Shown here: positions 1 through 11,197 of the stretch, in pieces
Numbering within the stretch: the first letter of the stretch is position 1
Layout of the letters: each line of letters opens with the position of its first letter
Source: Sciurus carolinensis
Lineage: Eukaryota > Chordata > Mammalia > Rodentia > Sciuridae
Reading direction: 5' to 3'
Assembly: GCF_902686445.1 (NCBI RefSeq)
Contig: NC_062220.1
Span: forward strand, 89,342,143 to 89,406,142
Length of the DNA stretch: 64,000 nt
Program-made: the position numbers and the translations under genes
Notes under the pieces: generated by a model
Seen by the model: only the letters and a program-made list of their open reading frames with translations
Database searches by the model: none
Told to the model about the DNA's origin: nothing

Positions 1-1438
1 AATGCACAAACTAGCTCTCAAGACCTCCGTATTCAGTGTCAGCATCCAGAACTGCCACCTTCCAGTGTTGACCATGAGCTACTTTCAGTTCTGCCCCAAC
101 TATAAGAGGGTCCCACCAACCAATCTCCATATGGTAACCAAAGCAGTCTTTGGAAATCTAAGCCTGATGGCACCACATTTCTGCTGCTGAAAACTTTCAG
201 TGGCTTCACTGACTCCCAAAGACTAAAACCCTTAAGCTTTTTAAACCTTTACCCGTAATGAGAAAACAACTTATATCGAGATTCAGTATAATTTGCACAT
301 ATTTTATATTGAAAAGTGTCACAAAACAATAGGTATGCTTTATTTTATTAACAAATAAATTAGTGTCAGTCTGGGTCTAGATCCATACTGCTTCTCAAAG
401 CTACTCACTGGTGAACGCTGATATTCTATTTCACTTTTAAAAATAGAAATCAGGGTTGTGCCAGAGTGCTCCCACAACCTCCTAGCAGGTCTCAGCACAC
501 CGTCTAAACCCACCTGTCCTGGGATGGGGCCCTGCCTTTTTCTTTAGCCAGGCCCATGCTGTGCTCCTCCTCCTGAAGTAGGCTGCTCTGCAATGACCAA
601 GCTTTCAGCAACCACAGGGCCTTTGCTGAGGCTGTTTGTCTACCGAATCCCTCACCTTCCTCCCCTGATTCCAGGGGAGATGAAGGTGCCTTAGGATAGA
701 CCCCGAGTCCTCATCATGGCTGTAATTTGACATTTATCTGCTTGATGATTTGAATAAGTACTTATATCTTCCCCAGTAGACTGTAAGTGCTAGGAGGGCA
801 GGGTCCCTGTGTTTTAGCTCACTGTTGGGAGAGGTAATCTGCCTGCATCCTGAGCATCTTTGCACCTTCTTGCTGGTTATGTGAACAGTTGTAGTCCCTG
901 ACCACTCTTTCCAGGCAGATACTGAATTGACTGCAGATAATCTTGAGGTCTGAAGTCTCATCTTCCTCCAGTAAAGACAGCAAACTTGCTTGCTGCTTGC
1001 TATAACACAGGGTCCCCATGCTCAGTGTTCTTCTGCAAAGCCACTGTATGTGTATGTGGAGCATTTGCCTGGACCCCACCAGACTGTCCCTGTGGGGATA
1101 TGGAGTGTGGGAACTGGTGCAAACATGCCAGTGCTCATGCTATCTGCTGTTCTGTGAATGAGTCCTGTGTCTCTGACCCAGGGGGCTGTGTCTGTGCCAG
1201 CATCCATGAACCACTAACAGTCTAACTTAATAACTTGTAAGCAGGTTAAAAAGTGCCAGACATAACCTAGCCATTGTCTTCTAACAGCACACTCTATCTT
1301 GGCGTTCAGAATTTATTCGTAAGATGACTAGGTGGACAGATGGACTTTCTCAGCTCTACTTAAGACCTTGCAGGGATCAAACCCTTCCAGAAATGCCAAC
1401 CACATTCTGGAATCCTGGGATTGCACAGATGACAGTTG
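1..1438. other. Intergenic sequence, nothing recognised
   Basis: AT-rich to mixed sequence with only short open frames on both strands and no recognisable family. It lies beyond the 3' end of NOD1 and left of the endogenous retrovirus. Confidence 0.6.
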
Positions 1439-1444
1439 AGGGGA
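1439..1444. repeat. Left target-site duplication of the provirus (AGGGGA)
   Basis: AGGGGA directly precedes the 5' LTR and is repeated directly after the 3' LTR at 4966-4971. A 6-bp duplication is typical of betaretrovirus-like (class II) insertions. Confidence 0.85.
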
Positions 1445-2035
1445 TGTCGGGGTTCCTGGGACCCCCAGCATTGGGCACGGTCATGATGGCGCCTGGCACT
1501 GAGCCAAAAGCGGCCAGCTATACAGTAAACAACCAGCGAATTCCAATGATTGGCTAGTTAACGATGTGATTAGAGCATGCCCCCCCTCGTGTACCTATTC
1601 TATGCCTGCAGCTGTCCGCGTGTTTACCTCGTGTGCTCTCCCCTGATTGGTTGAAGTGTATATAAGCTTGGTGGGTGGGGGAGTAAGGCGCGGAAGCTGG
1701 GAGTAAGAAGAAGCTGAGAGAAGAAGAAGCTGAGAGTAGGAGAAGAAGCGAGGAAGAAGAGTGCGAGCGAGGACGTGAGCCGAGCGGGAGAAGCGGAGCG
1801 GCCGAAGTAGGCATGAGCCGAGCGGGAGAAGCGGAGCAGCCGAAGTAGGCGTGAGCCGAGCGGGAGGAGCGGAGCGACTGGAGCAGGCGAGAGTTAAGCA
1901 GAGGGAAAGAGAGCGAGAGAAAGAAAAGAGAGAAGGGGATAGAAAAGAGGGAAAGAAAGGAAGACTGTGCACAATAAACTTCCAAAGCTTCAGACGTTTG
2001 TCGTGTCTCTCTCTGCGGCCAGAGGGAACGCGATA
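1445..2035 (+). repeat. 5' LTR of the provirus (591 bp)
   Basis: It starts TGTCGGGG and ends GCGATA. An inverted CCAAT box (ATTGG, 1646-1650) and a TATA box (TATATAA, 1659-1665) mark the promoter, and AATAAA lies at 1973-1978. Between them is a purine-rich stretch with three copies of a 38-bp unit beginning GAGCCGAGCGGGAG (about 1778-1890). The 3' LTR has two copies. Confidence 0.9.
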
Positions 2036-2037
2036 AC

Positions 2038-2055
2038 TGGTGCCGAAACCCGGGA
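2038..2055 (+). promoter_or_regulatory. Primer-binding site matching tRNA-Phe
   Basis: TGGTGCCGAAACCCGGGA begins two bases after the LTR end. It is complementary to the 3' end of tRNA-Phe including CCA, the primer type used by intracisternal A-particle elements. Confidence 0.85.
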
Positions 2056-2129
2056 AGATGAAAATTTTATAAAGAAAACAAGGTAAGATATCTAAAAAAT
2101 TTTTTTAATAAGTTAAACCGGTTATAAAA

Positions 2130-2640
2130 AGTTAAAGGGTATCAGGATACGCCATCAGTGGTCCTGGGGATACGCGGAATGCGATCCAGTTAAAGGGTAT
2201 CAGGATACGCCATCAGCGGTCCTGGGGACACGCGGGATGCGGTCTGGTTAAAATAAAAATAAGGACACACCGAAGGTGGTCCGGTATCGGGATACGCCAG
2301 CAGCGGTCCTGGGGATACGCGGAATGCGATCCAGTTAAAGGGTATCAGGATACGCCATCAGCGGTCCTGGGGACACGCGGGATGCGGTCTGGTTAAAATA
2401 AAAATAAGGACACACCGAAGGTGGTCCGGTATTGGGATACGCCAGCAGCGGTCCTGGGGATACGCGGAATGCGATCCAGTTAAAGGGTATCAGGATACAC
2501 CATCAGCGGTCCTGGGGACACGCGGGATGCGGTCTGGTTAAAATAAAAATAAGGACACACCGAAGGTGGTCCGGTATCGGGATACGCCAGCAGCGGTCCT
2601 GACGCGTGGAACGCGGTCCAATTAAAAGTGAAAGTAGAAA
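2130..2640 (+). repeat. Tandem repeat in provirus leader (145-bp period)
   Basis: The block GTTAAAGGGTATCAGGATAC begins at 2131, 2189, 2334 and 2479 (the 2479 copy has a point change, ACACC for ACGCC, further on). After a first 58-bp step the period is 145 bp. Each unit contains two related halves built around AGCGGTCCTGGGGA and ACGCGG. It is noncoding and precedes the gag start. The GC-rich repeated hairpin-like motifs may shape RNA structure or packaging (inference). Confidence 0.8.
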
Positions 2641-2811
2641 CACGCTTGAAGCGGTCCAATTAGGGTATAGGTAGCACGTGAAAAGCCGCTATAAAAATTT
2701 TAATGCACACTTGATAGATAGTTTTCCTTTCAGTAATCTCGTTGCTCCTGGCAGCTAGGCCACTGTTTGTTATTGTAATTGCCATAACTGAAGCTATTCA
2801 AATTAGTAACA

Positions 2812-3324
2812 ATGGGGTCTGAAACATCTAAATTCAGAATGCAGCAACCCCTCAGGGAGCTATTAAAAAACCATGGGACGCCATTAAAGGAAAAAACAGC
2901 TAAAGTATTTCTCGATACTGTGGAAAGAGTTTCCCCTTGGTTTTTGGATGAGGGCCTTTTGAATACCCTACAGTGGGAACAGCTGGGGGAGGACCTTCGT
3001 ATAGCGGATAGGCAAAACCCTTTGCCAGTAGGCACTATGGCTATTTGGTCTCTTATTAAATCCTGTCTGCAAGATAAAAACAAAAAACCTTCACTCACTG
3101 AGCCTTTAGCTGAGGGAAGACAGGTTTTGGAAGAAATAAAAGAGGAACGCTCATATCTTTCTCAAAATTCAGAAAAATCAGAGTTTTACAGCATGCAAGT
3201 GATGCTGCTCCTCCTTGCAATGGCGAGCCTGAGCCTTCCTCCAATAACAAAAACTCAGACGGAAAGGCAAACCCAGAACCTATGGGCCATTGTTAGCCTG
3301 GCCATATTTTTTACTTCTAACTAA
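2812..3324 (+). pseudogene. gag N-terminal (matrix) remnant of the provirus
   Basis: An open frame of 170 codons starts MGSETS, a typical N-myristoylation signal, and its first 130 or so residues look like a retroviral matrix domain with short helices. A full gag would be several times longer. The C-terminal part changes character (hydrophobic LLLLAMASLSL, then ending FFTSN), so the frame probably runs across the internal deletion junction into non-gag sequence. Capsid, nucleocapsid and all pol domains are missing. No function is expected beyond a possible short matrix peptide. Confidence 0.6.
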
Positions 3325-3599
3325 CACATTTTTTATCCTTCCTTTTCTTGTTTTTCACCAATTCCTCTACAAGCCTGTCAATTCTACTGATGATTTTTCA
3401 GGTCGTGCTGCTTTTGGTGACAAGGATATCTCTAGCCTTTCTTTGCTTTAACAGGAGGAATTTTTGCACTTTGCCGTTGGAATCATACTACAAATCAGAC
3501 CCAGAGTAGAGCAACTCGTTCTGCTGACCCTAGCTGTAATATTGCTTTTCCTCCCACGTCAGCTTGTGTATTTCCTCCCTTTTATGTTTCTACCAACTA
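3325..3599 (+). other. Provirus internal sequence without clear coding
   Basis: AT-rich internal DNA between the gag remnant and the TM-like fragment. Frames are broken. It may be scrambled surface-subunit sequence, but I cannot assign it. Confidence 0.4.
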
Positions 3600-4167
3600 A
3601 CATTTCTAATAACACCTCTTAACTGTTCACTAACCGTGTGCTATCTCTCACAATGCTGGAATGGTTCTTTTGCCACCCGTGCAATTTGATGCACATTTCT
3701 ATCTTCCTACCAGTCCTAGTTTCTGTTGCAGATATAGAATTGCCTGTGCTATTATCAAGAAACAGGAGAGGCTTTGACATTGCAACAGCCGTGATCATTG
3801 CCATCACAGTCCTTGCAGTAGCAGCATTGACACAACCATAACAACGATCATTTGGCCGAAAATACAGCTGCAGCCTTACAGACCATAGAGACTCTATTAG
3901 AGAGTGGACTTACTATAAGAACAAGTGGATACCTTGCAAGAACTTTTGGGACTGGGATGCGTTTATTCCCTGAGAGCTGTTTGTGTTGCCCGTATTGTAA
4001 CTCTACTGGGATGTATATTGTTTCTGTATTTAATATGGCTATATGGTTTTTCTTCTGTTTATAGATTTGTCAAACAGCGGGCAGGTTTAGGAGCTATGGT
4101 GGTACTCCTCTGCCTTGGCCTCCTTCTCTTCATTCGTTTTGGCATGCATCTACGAGCTAGCCAATAG
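3600..4167 (+). pseudogene. env transmembrane-subunit remnant of the provirus
   Basis: Overlapping short frames (3638-3841, 3852-4064, 3925-4167) hold fragments of an envelope gene. There is a basic RNRR-like cleavage site followed by a hydrophobic Ala/Ile/Val-rich stretch, as at the N-terminus of TM subunits, and a membrane-anchor-like hydrophobic segment near 3985-4155. A stop at 3839-3841 and frame changes break it, and the surface subunit is almost entirely absent. It is a decayed, non-functional copy. Confidence 0.6.
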
Positions 4168-4400
4168 AGAGATCAAATTATCTTTCATCAGGCCATGACC
4201 GCCCTAAAGGCCGACAGCCCCCCATTAGTATGGCTCTTGATGCTGGACCGGTAGTCAAAGACGGGTAATGAAGGAGGTGGCTGTGTACCAACCTAAGACA
4301 GGAGCTGCAGCATGCTCTGCAGGCTCTGATGACGGGTAAGGACATATGCTGACCACTCAGCCTAAGACAGACACGGTCCCGAGCCTTAGTTTAATAATAA

Positions 4401-4412
4401 AGAAGGGGGATA
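4401..4412 (+). promoter_or_regulatory. Polypurine tract of the provirus
   Basis: AGAAGGGGGATA immediately precedes the TG that opens the 3' LTR, the expected position for the plus-strand primer. Confidence 0.8.
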
Positions 4413-4965
4413 TGTCGGGGTTCCCGGGACCCCCAGCCTTGGGCACGGTCATGATGGCGCCTGGCACTGAGCCAAAAGCGGCCAGCTATACAGTAAACAA
4501 CCAGCGAATTCCAATGATTGGCTAGTTAACGATGTGATTAGAGCATGCCCCCCCTCGCGTACCTATTCTATGCCTGCAGCTGTCCACGCGTTTACCTCGT
4601 GTGCTCTCCCCTGATTGGTTGAAGTGTATATAAGCTTGGTGGGTGGGGGAGTAAGGCGCGGAAGCTGGGAGTAAGAAAAAGCTGAGAGAAGAAGAAGCTG
4701 AGAGTAGGAGAAGAAGCGAGGAAGAAGAGTGCAAGCGAGGACGTGAGCCGAGCGGGAGAAGCGGAGCAGCCGAAGTAGGCGTGAGCCGAGCGGGAGGAGG
4801 GGAGCGACCGGAGCAGGCGAGAGTTAAGCAGAGGGAAAGAGAGCGAGAGAAAGAAAAGAGAGAAGGGGATAGAAAAGAGGGAAAGAAAGGAAGACTGTGC
4901 ACAATAAACTTCCAAAGCTTCAGACGTTTGTCGTGTCTCTCTCTGCGGCCAGAGGGAACGCGATA
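4413..4965 (+). repeat. 3' LTR of the provirus (553 bp)
   Basis: It runs from TGTCGGGG to GCGATA, with TATATAA at 4627-4633 and AATAAA at 4903-4908. It matches the 5' LTR except for about ten single-base changes and one fewer 38-bp unit (two copies, about 4746-4818). Confidence 0.9.
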
Positions 4966-4971
4966 AGGGGA
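4966..4971. repeat. Right target-site duplication of the provirus (AGGGGA)
   Basis: Exact repeat of 1439-1444. Confidence 0.85.
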
Positions 4972-5976
4972 CATGAAGATGAATTTGACCTTAAGTCTCT
5001 GCATTTATGTGCCTAATTAGAACATTTTTGTTCAGCCAGCTCTTATTCTGATATGTAAGTTATCTGAAGGGGTAAACTCATAGTTGCACTTTCTGAATTA
5101 CTTGGATGTTGAGCTAATTTAATGGTGATGTGTGAAGAGGGCTGATGAAGCAGGTCAGCAGCCCGGGGCAGGGCGAGGCCTGGGTTCTATTGCAAAAGAG
5201 GAATTCTGGACATCCCTGGGTCTCTGGAGGGGGCTGGAGAGTAGGGGATCCAGGAAGTGAGAAAGAGAAGTAGAATAGCAGCAAAGGCAAATGTGGCCTC
5301 AAGTCCTGCCCACAGGCTGGTGGCAAGCATTGGGGACACATCTGGGAAATTCTTCTCTGAGGTTGCTGGGCCTAGAGTGCTTCAGATCACAGCTGTCAGT
5401 GGGGATCGTTCCTCTTTTGCAACAGCATTTTTTTTTTTTATGATATAGGCAAAGTTTTTGCACAAAGATTACAACTATCTTCAGGACAGATAAAGGAGTG
5501 AAAAGAAAGCAAGAGAATGTAAAATTTATAGCCATTAAGGCTTATCAAATTCAAAGTTGAATAATACGTAGCAAGGCAGATAGCTCTTCGAGCTTCTTGG
5601 AGGTGGCAGTGTAAGAAGAACCTCCAGGGTTGGACTTGATCAAGTGTTTTCACCAGGGAGATACCACCCCTGAGGAAGTAGAAATGGGTTCTTGAGAGAC
5701 AAAAAAGACCTTAGATGTTCCATGGTCGTGGTCCTTTGGAGGATAAACAGAAATACGGCGTATCTATGTATTAAAGTGTACTGGGGGGAGGGGGATTAGA
5801 AAAAATGTCTACAAAGTCTCTTTAGTGGGGTCATAAGGAAAAAGTTGAAAACAACTTGACTTGCTGATACAAGTGGAAGGGTTTTGTTGACCACCAGTGG
5901 GTCCTCCTGGAAAATGAATTGGGAAAATTGGAAACATGTGTTATTTCAGCAGAAGGAAAAAGATTCCCCCGCCCCC
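4972..5976. other. Intergenic sequence, nothing recognised
   Basis: Mixed-composition DNA with only short frames. A T run at 5429-5439 is the only simple repeat. No gene family or repeat family is recognised. Confidence 0.55.
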
Positions 5977-6157
5977 TTATTTTTCCAGTACTGAGAATTG
6001 AACCCAGGGATGTCTTACCCTGACCTACATCTCCAGCCCTTTTTATTTTCAGAATCTCACTATGGTGCTGAGGCTGGTTTTGGATTTGTGATCTTCCTGC
6101 CTCAGCCTCCTCCTGACTCTCTGGGTCTACAGGCAGGTGCCACCATGCCTGGTGTGG
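5977..6157 (-). repeat. Composite B1-dID SINE, reverse copy
   Basis: The plus strand shows the inverted ID half (AGTACTGAGAATTGAACCCA) followed by the inverted B1-like half ending in CACCATGCCTGG. It is diverged and therefore old. Confidence 0.8.
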
Positions 6158-6931
6158 AAAAAATCTTACACATCATCTAGAGAACATCATGCTGGAAATG
6201 TAAGTGCAGCAGTGGGCAGCTGGGATGCTCACATAGCTGCTCGGTAGGCGATGGGCTTGCTGACCCCATAAAACTTCACTGTGCCCAGCTGCCAGGTTGA
6301 TGGCCTCACACACATCAGCGCAGCCCCTGGACACAGTGAGAGAAAGACAGGATGTAGAAGTCAAGATTCTAGGAATTAACCCCACCTACTTCTTAGCCTC
6401 GCATTTTGTTCTGTTCTCTTCCTACTGTCCTCTCCAGCTCTTGTAGGCAGGAAAATCAGTAGCAATGTTAGTGAGTGAGTGAAAAGAATTCCAGAAAGAG
6501 AGCCATGGAAAGCCGGATAAGCTACTATCAGTAAAATCAAATCTGAATGCAAACAAGCTTCTGGCTTTCCTAATTCATGCTTCTTTATAGGACTTGTTCG
6601 GTTAGACATGTGGTTTCCTTACAAAAGTGAAGACAGTTTCAAAAGTGGGCGATGGATTGTTCTAATCCCATTGGTAGGGATTCAACCTTGAATGCAGCTT
6701 TGGTCTCTGGGCCTGAAAGTCCGGACTTTGCTATTCGTTTGAAATGGTGATGTCGTCTTGATGCTCTTAGGGTCAGGAAGGATGGTTCACTGCACCTCCT
6801 TTTCCCTCCAGCCTTATCCTAATTCCCACTAAGGCAATGCTGGAAAGAAAAGATTTAATTGGATAACAAGAGTTTCTACTTTGGGGGTCATGACTGCACA
6901 TAGGTACTGTTTGAAGAGCTTTGTATTAATT

Positions 6932-7098
6932 ATTATTATTTTAGTACTAGGGACTGAGTACTACCACTGAGCTACAGCCCTGGCCCTTCTTATATTTTAT
7001 TTTGAGACAGGGTCTCACTATGTTGTCCAGGCTGACCTCAAACTTGTGATCCTCCCACTTGAGTCTCCGCAACAGCTGGGATTACTGGTGTGTTCTAC
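6932..7098 (-). repeat. Composite B1-dID SINE, reverse copy
   Basis: Inverted ID box (ACTACCACTGAGCTACAGCC) then inverted B1-like half (AGACAGGGTCTCACTATGTT). The start is an ATT-rich tail. Confidence 0.8.
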
Positions 7099-7867
7099 TG
7101 TGAATGACACCTTTTTAAAATTTATGTTAATTCATTTACTCATAAATAACCCTATAAGGGGAGAACTATTTTATCCACCCTATGTTACAGAGGGGGAACT
7201 CAGGTACAGAAAAGATGCTGCTACTAGTAGCACTGGGATTTGAACTCAAACCCTTAGTCCCTAGAGAACTTGCCAAATACTAATTTAATGTGTCTTTGGC
7301 CAACTCTCTGCATTTGTGGATGTCTTTGAATTCATGAATGAATGGGTTTAAGATAATATTGCTTTTAGTACAATGTACTTGGGTTTGAGTCTTAATTAAA
7401 TATAATCATGTGCCAGGCCCCATGCACTGTGGACTCTGGACCACTTTATATGATGAATGAATTAGTGGAGCATGCTGCCCTCTTGTGATGACAATCTCTC
7501 CCATGTGACCTGCAGCTCCTTGGAATGCACCTACTTCCTTCCTTTGGTTCAGTCTTGTGACTGGGGATGGGAGGATGTGTGAGCACAGACGAAGTTGTTG
7601 ACTCTGTAAAGTCAAAACTCTTACCTGCCATTCTCCAGGATGCTCCTAGCCTAGGACTGTCTCTGAGGTTCACAGGACAAGTTCCTGTAGCTTTTAACAC
7701 CATCAACAGGAGAAAATAGTGGTTGTTCTGAAAAAATGCCAGGAACACAAAAAGACCTCATACTATTTTGCTTGGCCTAAATTGGAACCACATTTAACAG
7801 GCTTGGCAGAAAGAAGATCAGTTGCAAAGTGAACTGGAGGTTGCAAATCCATCAGAATGGAGGCACA
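7099..7867. other. Intergenic sequence, nothing recognised
   Basis: No gene or clear repeat seen. The short open frames at 7406-7748 overlap one another on the same strand and have no recognisable product. Confidence 0.5.
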
Positions 7868-8005
7868 GTAAAACCAGTCAGAAGGCCTGTGTTTGCGTTC
7901 CAGCTCCACCAGGAATAAGTGTCTGACCTTGGGCAGGTTGCTTTTGTTCTCAGACACCCGTTTCCTGGCAGGTAGAGTAAGGGGTTGAACTAAGGGATCT
8001 GGAGA
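7868..8005 (+). repeat. MIR-like SINE fragment
   Basis: The pattern of CTGTGTTTGCGTTCCAGCTC, then TGACCTTGGGCAGGTTGCTT and a later TTTCCTGGCA resembles the MIR core (spec: unable to return, lost precision, low counts). Ancient mammalian repeat. Confidence 0.5.
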
Positions 8006-11000
8006 TCCTAGATTGGCCAGGTGCAGCATTCCACATTTGCTGAGGGGTTCCCTGAAGGTTTTCCTCTTTGCCTTTGTTTCTTTTGATTTTTGTAAACATC
8101 CTGTTTAACATGATACATATTCATGTTACTAGCCCTCAGTTTCCTCATTCGTGAAATAATTTCAACTTTACAAGGCTATGGGAGGAGGTAGTTTCCATCT
8201 GACCTGGTGTTGCGGGGCTGTCAGGCCAAGTTTGTTTAGGCAAAGCAAGCACACGTACACACATATATAAGTTTTAAATCCAGGAAAACCTTGACTTTGC
8301 AGATCCTGACACATGTACATTAGTCATCAGCTTGTACAGTACCACCTAAACAGATGGTGATTCGTGGGTTTTTTAATTCTTCCCATCAGCTGTGGTTGAT
8401 GCCAGTGTGAGTCTTGGACACACGTGTCCCTGTGCAAGCAGAGCCTGGACACTGTCTCAGCTGAGGGGCAGGGACACTGGGTTTTATTCTTCCCCAGAGG
8501 AGACACTGATGGCTACATTATTCTAACTGTTTCCAAACCATTTATTATACCCCTCACAGATTAAAAAAGAAATGAAATTTCATAGCAAGAATTTCATAGC
8601 CTCAGTAATCCCACTGCAAAGAAATAACTGTAAAGACATTTTAATTCCACCAAACATTGTCTGTAATAATCAGCCAATCCAGAAACATGAATGTCCAACA
8701 GTTGGAACATAATTAAGCAAATTCTCAAACTCATAGACTATTAATGGTAATTGTAAAGACTGTGTAACCAAGTGGGAAAACATTTGATGAAAGAACTGCA
8801 AATGTGTTCTGCTGTACCTATGAAAGAAGATATTCAGGCAAAGCTCAGGAGACCATAGGCAAAAACTAAAATAGCTGCATTGGTATCATGCTATTATACA
8901 TATTTTAAAGGTTCCTGTTAACATTGTGATATCCCTTTTACAACGAAAGTAAATGCACTATGAGATAGGAAAAAAAAATTTTGAGACATTTTGACATTTG
9001 TTATTGTTTCCAAAAAGCACCCAAAATAGTCATCAAAAACTTGTTTAGCATCCTTGTGCTTAATTTATTATCTATTATTTTAAGTCTTTTTTAAATCACA
9101 GGTCACTTTTTCAGTGTGTAATGCCTTTGGAAGTCTTAAGTCAGTTCTGGGTGCAGTTCATTTTGTTTTTAGATGGAGAGAACAGTGCTGGGAGGGCCCT
9201 GGCCTGTAGTTGTGCCACCAGGCCACATGTGGTAAAACGAGTCTTGGTCTCCTCATGAACCAACTCTACTTTCATTAAAATGCCCCTCGTGGTCATGGTT
9301 TTGCCTTTGGCTCCAAAGCAATTTTTTTTTTTTTCTTTTTTTCTTCATCTTCTATTAGTGGGCAGTTAGCTGCTAGAAACAGCTGACATACACTGTACCA
9401 CACCTGGAAAGGAACCAAAATGGCTGTGGTCCCAGGGCTCCTTCCTGGTTTCAGAGCTGAAAGGCAATTGGGACATTGCACAGGCCCATGTGCCTGGCTC
9501 TGTGCACTGGTGCTGCCCATCTGTGCTCAGTGGGTTGGAAATAATAATGAAGACTGACAGCTCTTCGTCAGTGTTTCTATTTAGTTTTTTTTTTTTTTCT
9601 CCCCCCCACCCACTGACAAAGCTAGAGTACTGCAGTATCCTGATGCTGAACACTTTTGAATTTTACTTTGGGAACTTCCACTGCCATATTTGGTCTGTTG
9701 GAAAAGTCCTTCTAAGCCTAAGAGTGAGAGGGGAAATGAGAAAGGCTGGCTTTATAGAAACTGGTGGGTACGGAGGAGGGGGCCTTGAGCCAGGCACTGC
9801 CAACTACTTTCCAGAACATCTTGTTTCATCTTCTCTCAACAACCTCCTGAGTCAGTGCTCTTGGATTCCCATTTTTCACAGAGGATATCAAGATTCCAGC
9901 AGACCGAGGCTGGGCCCAAAGCCACCTATCAGGGCAACAGCAGGCTGGAGCTCCATGGAGCTAATCACACTTGAAAACAGTGACTTTCCATGGCTTTTTA
10001 AATGAAGTTCCAAATCAGCATGGACATGATATAAATGTAGAGATGAAGTACAGGAGCTATAATTTCTTTCCCCAAATTAGCCAAGACATCCTATGGAAAA
10101 GAATGGTTGATCAGATCCCAATTTGACAGATTTTTTACATTTTCTGTTGTCTTTTTCTTGATTAACTCTGCTCAGCTCACCTGTGTGGTGGAGAACCCTT
10201 TCTGGCAAGCTGGGAACCTGCTTTTGGTTTTATAAAAGAATCAGAATCTACCTTTTACCATGTAGGTGTTACAAATAGAACTTAAGCCTATAGCCACACA
10301 AAGGGAGTCCCTGAGAGGCAACAGTCTTGCTAGTCTCTCCAGCAATAATGTTTGGTGGTTGCTGAGTAAATTTCAGACTTGCAGAGTTTACTTTTAGCTA
10401 TTCAATAAAATCTGAACTTTGTCCCGGAGAAGTGAGGTTCTCGGTAAGGCTTGGGGAGTCTGCAGTCTGTTCCTAACACCCCTGGCCTTCGACTTGTCGT
10501 GAGGATTTCCCTGCCCTTTCCAAGAGGATTTGCTGCCCAGATTCCATGCAAGGAGCGGGTTGCTGCCTCAGAGGGAGTTTATTAGGTGAAAATCCAGGTC
10601 TGGGGTTGGGGAGGGATTGGAGGAAACACCACAGCAGTGCCTTTAAGGGAACTGTCACCATGTGGTCTGAGCTACAGAATATCTCCCATAACCTGCTGGA
10701 TCGCACCGTCCCTATCAGGCTGTGTGCAGAGCCAGGCTTGAACTCTAGGAATGCTGTGGTTTACCTCTTACCCTTCCCATACTGTCCCCTCTTGCCTCAG
10801 GGCCACCTTGTCCTCCACTCATCAGGGAACAGCCAAGGAAGGTAGTGGACATGGCAGGGCCTACCGTGTGCAGTGGTGAATGCATGGAATTGGGCCACTC
10901 CATGTGTCCTGAGCCCAGCCAGCCCTGAACCCCTGCACAAGAGCAGCCCTATGTAGACTCAGAGGCCACATGGAGCAGCCTCAGATGGTGCTTCCACCTT

Positions 11001-11197
11001 CTCTCGTCCCTTGGTAGGTGGAGAGGACTGTGCAGGCCCACACTCATGATGCCTCTGGCCTCCCTTCTTCAGGCCTCCTCACGGAGCACTTTATCCAGAA
11101 TGCTGCCCACAGTGCATTGAGTCAGGCTAGGACTTGAGGCTCACGCACATGCCAGGTCAAGTCCCTTCAAAAACCCCAGACCTAAGCATTTAGAAAT
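8006..11197. other. NOD1 3' flank, mostly unassigned
   Basis: About 3.2 kb with no supported gene. 8590-8990 has the feel of an old L1 or HAL1 3' segment (GAATGTCCAACAGTTGGAAC, then AATTAAGCAAATT), and 9800-9930 resembles an L2/MIR core around CCCATTTTTCACAGAGGATA. T runs lie at 9322-9342 and 9587-9603. Nothing else is recognised. Confidence 0.45.

Larger units (their letters stand above)
1445..4965 (+). mobile_element. Young, internally deleted endogenous retrovirus (class II, IAP/betaretrovirus-like)
   Basis: Order: 5' LTR 1445-2035, primer site 2038-2055, tandem-repeat leader about 2130-2640, gag N-terminal remnant from 2812, env fragments about 3600-4170, polypurine tract 4401-4412, 3' LTR 4413-4965. 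The total is about 3.5 kb against 7-10 kb for complete relatives. No protease, reverse transcriptase or integrase sequence is present. Both LTRs are nearly identical by eye, with roughly ten substitutions and one 38-bp repeat unit difference, and the 6-bp flanking duplication is perfect. The insertion is therefore recent, and the copy can only have moved using enzymes from other elements. It lies about 6 kb past the NOD1 3' end, in the opposite orientation. Confidence 0.9.

Noticed and set aside
1554..1985. Ser/Leu-rich frames on the minus strand, with a similar set at 4522-5004
   Set aside because: They are antisense to the purine-rich repeats in the two LTRs, and the near-identical copies in both LTRs explain the similarity.
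2130..2640. CRISPR-like repeat array
   Set aside because: The period is 145 bp with no unique spacers. It is a tandem repeat within a retroviral leader in mammalian DNA.
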